From UBA12077 sp034189025 (lineage in GTDB: Bacteria > Bacteroidota > Bacteroidia > Bacteroidales > UBA12077): DNA of 64,000 nt. The position numbers and the translations under genes were made by a program. Shown piece after piece: positions 60,394 to 64,000 of the stretch. Each line of letters opens with the position of its first letter. The stretch's first letter is position 1. The stretch lies in assembly GCA_034189025.1 (NCBI GenBank), contig JAXHVS010000055.1, positions 27,214 through 91,213 on the forward strand, written 5' to 3'. The notes under the pieces are model-generated. The model made no database searches and had not been told where the DNA came from. It saw only the letters and a list, made by a program, of their open reading frames with translations.

Positions 60394-60556
60394 GGGTTAA
60401 TAGCTAATTTGTTTGTTCCATAAAAATTGTTAATTTTGTTGTGCTGAAACAATTGTCTTATCTCTTGATTAGTGAATGCCATTAGCTTTTATTAATTTTA
60501 AGGTGTATTTTCGTTTGACTATGAATACTAATTATTCATATTGATTTGTATTATTT

Positions 60557-61714
60557 ATGGGAGATCTTTTTGATGTAGAAAAAATAACAACCCTTCGGCA
60601 TGAAATCCATCAACATCCGGAGCTATCTGATTCCGAAGCACAGACAGCCCTCCGGATAATTAACTTTATGGAACCATATCATCCTGATAAAATCATTACA
60701 GAGATTGGAGGCCATGGGGTTGCTGTGATTTTTAAAGGAAAGAATAAAGGGCCATCCGTTCTTTTTCGCTGTGAGCTTGACGGTTTGCCCATTGACGATT
60801 TAATTGATAAAAGTTATCGTTCGCAAACTGCTGGGGTAGGCCATAAATGTGGCCATGATGGACATATGGCAATTCTAGCTGGACTAGCCGATACGTTTTC
60901 CAGAAACAGGCCTGATGCCGGCCAGGTGATATTAATGTTTCAACCTGCCGAAGAAAATGGCCAGGGAGCCTTTAGGGTGGTAAATGATAAACGATTTAAG
61001 CAATTAAACGTTGATTATGTTTTTGCTTTACATAACTTACCAGGATACGAAAAAGGTGCTATAGTGTTGGGAGAGAAAAATTTTGCCTCTGCCTCCAAAG
61101 GGATGATTATTAAACTCACAGGGAAAACATCTCATGCCGGAGAACCTGAAAATGGAAACAGCCCGGCATTAGCAATGGCTGACATTGTAAAAGAGCTGAC
61201 CTTTTTACCTCAAAAAGAAAATGTATTTAATGATTTTACACTGGTAACGGTAATTCATGCAATGCTTGGTGAAGTTGCTTTTGGTACTACCCCGGGATAT
61301 GCCGAAGTAATGGCTACCCTTAGGTCGTATACCAATGCTGATATGGATGTATTAACCCAGCAAGCTGAGAAAATTGCTCAGTATAATGCTCAGAAAAGTA
61401 ACCTAAGTATTAAAATTTCTTATGTAGAAGAGTTTCCCGCAACGATAAATAACACTAATCTTGTGCAACAATTACAACAGGTAGCAATGTCGAATCAAAT
61501 TCCCGTTGAACAGATAGAAAAACCTTTTCGTTGGTCCGAAGATTTTGCCCATTTTACACTGCAATTTCCAGGAGTGCTTTTCGGGCTTGGATCTGGAGTC
61601 ACTCAACCACAATTGCATAATCCGGATTACGATTTCCCTGATGATATTATTGAAAATGGGGTCAAAATGTTTTATGGGATTTATCAGCAAATTATAAAAA
61701 ATGAGCAGAAATAG
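60557..61714 (+). CDS. M20-family amidohydrolase (N-acyl-amino-acid or hippurate type)
   Basis: 385 aa, cytoplasmic. RHEIHQHPELSDSE (about 14-27), CELDGLPIDD (about 75-84), GHKCGHDGHMAILAG with metal-binding His/Cys (about 95-109), QPAEENGQGA (about 135-144, catalytic Glu), FALHNLPG (about 157-164) and the final LHNPDYDFPDDIIENG (about 358-373) are typical of the HipO/AmaA branch. The Cys in KCGHDGH is the dimetal bridging residue of this branch. It deacylates N-acyl amino acids. The alanine racemase gene follows 2 bp later, so the two are co-translated. Specific substrate unknown. Confidence 0.88.
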   Translation: MGDLFDVEKITTLRHEIHQHPELSDSEAQTALRIINFMEPYHPDKIITEIGGHGVAVIFKGKNKGPSVLFRCELDGLPIDDLIDKSYRSQTAGVGHKCGHDGHMAILAGLADTFSRNRPDAGQVILMFQPAEENGQGAFRVVNDKRFKQLNVDYVFALHNLPGYEKGAIVLGEKNFASASKGMIIKLTGKTSHAGEPENGNSPALAMADIVKELTFLPQKENVFNDFTLVTVIHAMLGEVAFGTTPGYAEVMATLRSYTNADMDVLTQQAEKIAQYNAQKSNLSIKISYVEEFPATINNTNLVQQLQQVAMSNQIPVEQIEKPFRWSEDFAHFTLQFPGVLFGLGSGVTQPQLHNPDYDFPDDIIENGVKMFYGIYQQIIKNEQK

Positions 61715-61716
61715 TT

Positions 61717-62868
61717 ATGGCAGGAACTTCAGTAATTGAAATTGATCGAACAGCTTTAATTCATAATTTAAATTTTTTACAACATTTTCTCGGAGATGAG
61801 GTTAAGATATCATCTGTTGTAAAATCAAATGCATATGGCCATGGAATTGAACAGTTTGTTCCAATAGCTGAAACAGCTGGGATACGTCATTTTTCTGTTT
61901 TTAGTGCAGAAGAAGCCGAAGCCGTATGTAATGTTAAAAAGCCCGAAACCGATGTAATGATCATGGGTTGGATGTCAGATGAAGAAATTGAATGGGCTAT
62001 CGATAATGATTTAGAGTTTTTTGTTTTTGAAATTATAAAACTTGAAAAAGCTGCCGAAAAAGCCAAAAAGCTAAATAAAGTAGCCAAAATTCATATTGAA
62101 GTGGAAACTGGCCTAAACAGAACCGGATTTACGCAGAAGCAGCTGGTAAAAGTGGTTAAATTTATTAAAGAAAACAGAGATTTATTTTATATCAAAGGGC
62201 TTTGTACTCATTATGCTGGTGCAGAAAGTATTGCCAATCATGTACGTATACAAAAGCAAATTCGTAAATATAATCAATTGTATAAATGGTTTAATAATCG
62301 AGATATTATTCCCGAAATCCGTCATACTGCATGTTCTGCAGCTGCAATAACTTATCCTCGTACCCGAATGGATATGGTGCGAATTGGAATTTTACAATAT
62401 GGGTTCTGGCCCACTCGCGAAACATTTATTCAGTATATCAATAAAAGAATGGATAAAACAGATCCATTAATGCGAGTGTTGAGCTGGAAAAGTCAGATTA
62501 TGTCTATTAAAAAAGTAAAAACAGGTGAGTTTGTTAGTTACGGAACTGCGTATCTTGCTCAAGAAGAAAAGGTAATTGCTATTGTTCCGGTAGGTTATTC
62601 GAATGGATACAGCCGTTCATTGAGTAATCAGGGACGCGTAATTATTGATGGACAGAGAGCACCGGTTATTGGAGTGGTTAATATGAATATGCTTATTGCT
62701 GATGTAACCCATATACCAGGAGTAAAACGGGGCGACGAAGTAATATTAATTGGCGCAGACAATGGAATTGAAATTACACTGGCTTCATTTGCTGATTTTA
62801 GCAATCAGTTAAATTATGAGTTATTGGCCAGATTACCTATGAACATTCCACGAAAAGTAATAAATTAG
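61717..62868 (+). CDS. alr: Alanine racemase
   Basis: 383 aa, PLP-dependent; makes D-alanine for peptidoglycan. The PLP lysine is in SVVKSNAYGHG (K36). Other marks are HIEVETGLNRTGF (about 128-140), ACSAAAITYPRTRMDMVRIGILQYG (about 207-231), the catalytic-Tyr segment SYGTAYLAQEE (about 273-283), VPVGYSNGYSR and GVVNMNMLI. In the usual family the last reads MDQ; the Asp is replaced by Asn here, which I believe is seen in other Bacteroidota. It abuts the M20 gene and precedes the ornithine-racemase-like gene by 31 bp. Confidence 0.92.
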   Translation: MAGTSVIEIDRTALIHNLNFLQHFLGDEVKISSVVKSNAYGHGIEQFVPIAETAGIRHFSVFSAEEAEAVCNVKKPETDVMIMGWMSDEEIEWAIDNDLEFFVFEIIKLEKAAEKAKKLNKVAKIHIEVETGLNRTGFTQKQLVKVVKFIKENRDLFYIKGLCTHYAGAESIANHVRIQKQIRKYNQLYKWFNNRDIIPEIRHTACSAAAITYPRTRMDMVRIGILQYGFWPTRETFIQYINKRMDKTDPLMRVLSWKSQIMSIKKVKTGEFVSYGTAYLAQEEKVIAIVPVGYSNGYSRSLSNQGRVIIDGQRAPVIGVVNMNMLIADVTHIPGVKRGDEVILIGADNGIEITLASFADFSNQLNYELLARLPMNIPRKVIN

Positions 62869-62899
62869 CTAAAAAAGAGTTATACTAAAAAAAATAAAG

Positions 62900-63970
62900 A
62901 TGGCGTTCTTAGAACTTGACAGAGAAAAATTAAAATTTAATTTTAATTATTTAAAATCAATTTTAGATAAACATGAAATTAAATTTGGTGTTGTTTCAAA
63001 ATTACTTTGTGGCAATGAAGACTATTTGAAAGAGTTAATAAACTTAGGAGTAGAACAGATTCTAGATGCTCGAATAGATAATTTAAGAGTAGTAAAAAAA
63101 CTTGATCCTGAAATTGAAACGGTTTATATTAGGCCTCCCGCAAAAAGAGGGATTAAAAATGTGGTAAAGTATGCCGATATTAGTTTTAATACCGAATTTA
63201 GTACGATAAAACTACTTTCGGATGAAGCTAAACGTCAAAAGAAGAAGCATAAGGTAATGATAATGATTGAGATGGGCGATTTACGCGAAGGTGTTTTGGG
63301 TGAAGAGTTTATTGATTTTTATGGACGTATTTTTAAACTACCCAATATTGAAGTGGTAGGTATCGGAACTAATTTGAATTGTTTAAACGGAGTAATGCCC
63401 AGTCAGGATAAATTAGTACAATTATGTTTATACGAGCAACTGGTCGAAGCCAAATTTAGACGGAATATTCCTTACGTTTCCGGAGGTTCATCCGTTACAC
63501 TTGAACTTGTTTTCAAAAACATTATACCTGAAGGAATTACGCATTTTAGAATTGGAGAAACATTATTTATGGGAAATAACCTTTTTACAGAGGAAGATAT
63601 TCCTGAAATGAAACACGATATTTTTAAGTTAAATACAGAAATTATTGAATTAACTGAGAAGCCTATTGTTCCAACGGGTGAAATTGGAACTAATGTTGCT
63701 GGAGAAGTAAAGTCCTTTGATGAAGAAGATTATGGAAAAACATCATATAGGGCAATTTTAGATATTGGTTTATTAGATATCGATCCGGAAAATATGACTC
63801 CAATAGATGATTCTGTTGAAATAACTGGTGCCAGTTCAGATATGATTGTTGTTGATCTGGGATCAGAAAAACCAAAATATAAAGTTGGTGATTTAATCCA
63901 ATTTCGTTTAAATTATATGGGTGCATTAAGCGTGTTGGGTTCTAAATATATTCGAAAAAAAGTAATTTAA
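62900..63970 (+). CDS. Alanine/ornithine racemase-like PLP enzyme
   Basis: 356 aa, fold III PLP enzyme of the YhfX/ornithine-racemase branch, distantly related to the alr product upstream. The PLP lysine is in VVSKLLCGNEDY (K34). It shows MIMIEMGDLREGVLG (about 115-129), GIGTNLNCLNGVMPS (about 154-168), SGGSSVTLELVFKNIIPEGITHFRIGETLFMGN (about 193-225) and the C-terminal LDIGLLDID segment. Members racemise ornithine or other amino acids; specificity cannot be read here. Third gene of the M20-alr-racemase unit. Confidence 0.85.
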   Translation: MAFLELDREKLKFNFNYLKSILDKHEIKFGVVSKLLCGNEDYLKELINLGVEQILDARIDNLRVVKKLDPEIETVYIRPPAKRGIKNVVKYADISFNTEFSTIKLLSDEAKRQKKKHKVMIMIEMGDLREGVLGEEFIDFYGRIFKLPNIEVVGIGTNLNCLNGVMPSQDKLVQLCLYEQLVEAKFRRNIPYVSGGSSVTLELVFKNIIPEGITHFRIGETLFMGNNLFTEEDIPEMKHDIFKLNTEIIELTEKPIVPTGEIGTNVAGEVKSFDEEDYGKTSYRAILDIGLLDIDPENMTPIDDSVEITGASSDMIVVDLGSEKPKYKVGDLIQFRLNYMGALSVLGSKYIRKKVI

Positions 63971-64000
63971 TATACAAAAAAAAGAATGGTATTATAATTA

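Noticed and set aside
1..64000. tRNA, rRNA, CRISPR array, prophage, transposase or known defence locus
   Set aside because: Reading both strands gave no cloverleaf with a GGTTCGA-type arm, no spaced direct repeats, and no integrase, transposase or defence-family protein. The window is core genome.

Overview
The window is an AT-rich, gene-dense stretch of a Bacteroidota chromosome. Four things point to that phylum: repeated TAnnTTTG promoter elements in front of genes, the type IX secretion protein PorQ, a DUF5683 membrane protein beside parAB, and the gene runs lysS-gpsA-pgi and porQ-cmk-ispH. The order cannot be fixed from the sequence alone; a Bacteroidales- or Marinilabiliales-like marine or sediment organism is a reasonable guess. 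I see no tRNA or rRNA genes, no CRISPR array, no transposase, no prophage and no recognisable defence locus. Most of the window is core genome, so the interest lies in unusual versions of known families and in small uncharacterised genes.

Layout. 1-6.5 kb: the edge of an unknown gene, a 188-bp inverted-repeat element, acpH, a homologue of cyclic 2,3-diphosphoglycerate synthetase, a small secreted protein, an acyltransferase with a BASS-type transporter, and a small helical protein. 6.5-10.6 kb (minus): lysS-gpsA-pgi. 10.9-14.2 kb (plus): lipA-lipB-recJ. 14.2-17.8 kb (minus): two outer-membrane proteins, one with helix-hairpin-helix domains, then purE. 17.9-23.5 kb (plus): hpt-adk-obgE-PAP2, lipoate-protein ligase, and an M49-like lipoprotein that has lost its zinc-binding histidines. 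23.5-24.2 kb: a palindromic repeat and a paralogue of the secreted protein at 3 kb. 24.4-32.2 kb (plus): plsC, a membrane-anchored MutS-like ATPase, parE-parC (topoisomerase IV) and aroK.

32.2-43.9 kb (minus): a TPR/SpoIIE phosphatase, an MsbA-like ABC exporter, an MBOAT acyltransferase with two SGNH proteins (probably glycan O-acylation), and a PHP-zinc ribbon-UvrD helicase fusion. 44-49.9 kb: a small secreted protein, a LysM lytic transglycosylase, DUF5683, parB-parA and the heptose-7-phosphate kinase gene. 50-57.2 kb (minus): a decayed NTF2-like gene, a small FMN-binding protein, and the run porQ, cmk, ispH, pfkA, priA. 57.4-64 kb: a lipid kinase, a YkgJ-type cysteine protein with an EamA transporter, a MarR regulator, and an M20 amidohydrolase-alanine racemase-ornithine-racemase-like operon.

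The observations I rate highest are the M49-family protein with YEVGS in place of HEXXH; sliding-clamp-type motifs (QMSLF and QLSLF) at the extreme C-termini of ParC and of the PHP-UvrD helicase; two paralogous small secreted proteins of an uncharacterised family 20 kb apart; the membrane-anchored MutS-like ATPase; and the HhH outer-membrane protein pair. No wholly new multi-gene system is demonstrable from the sequence.
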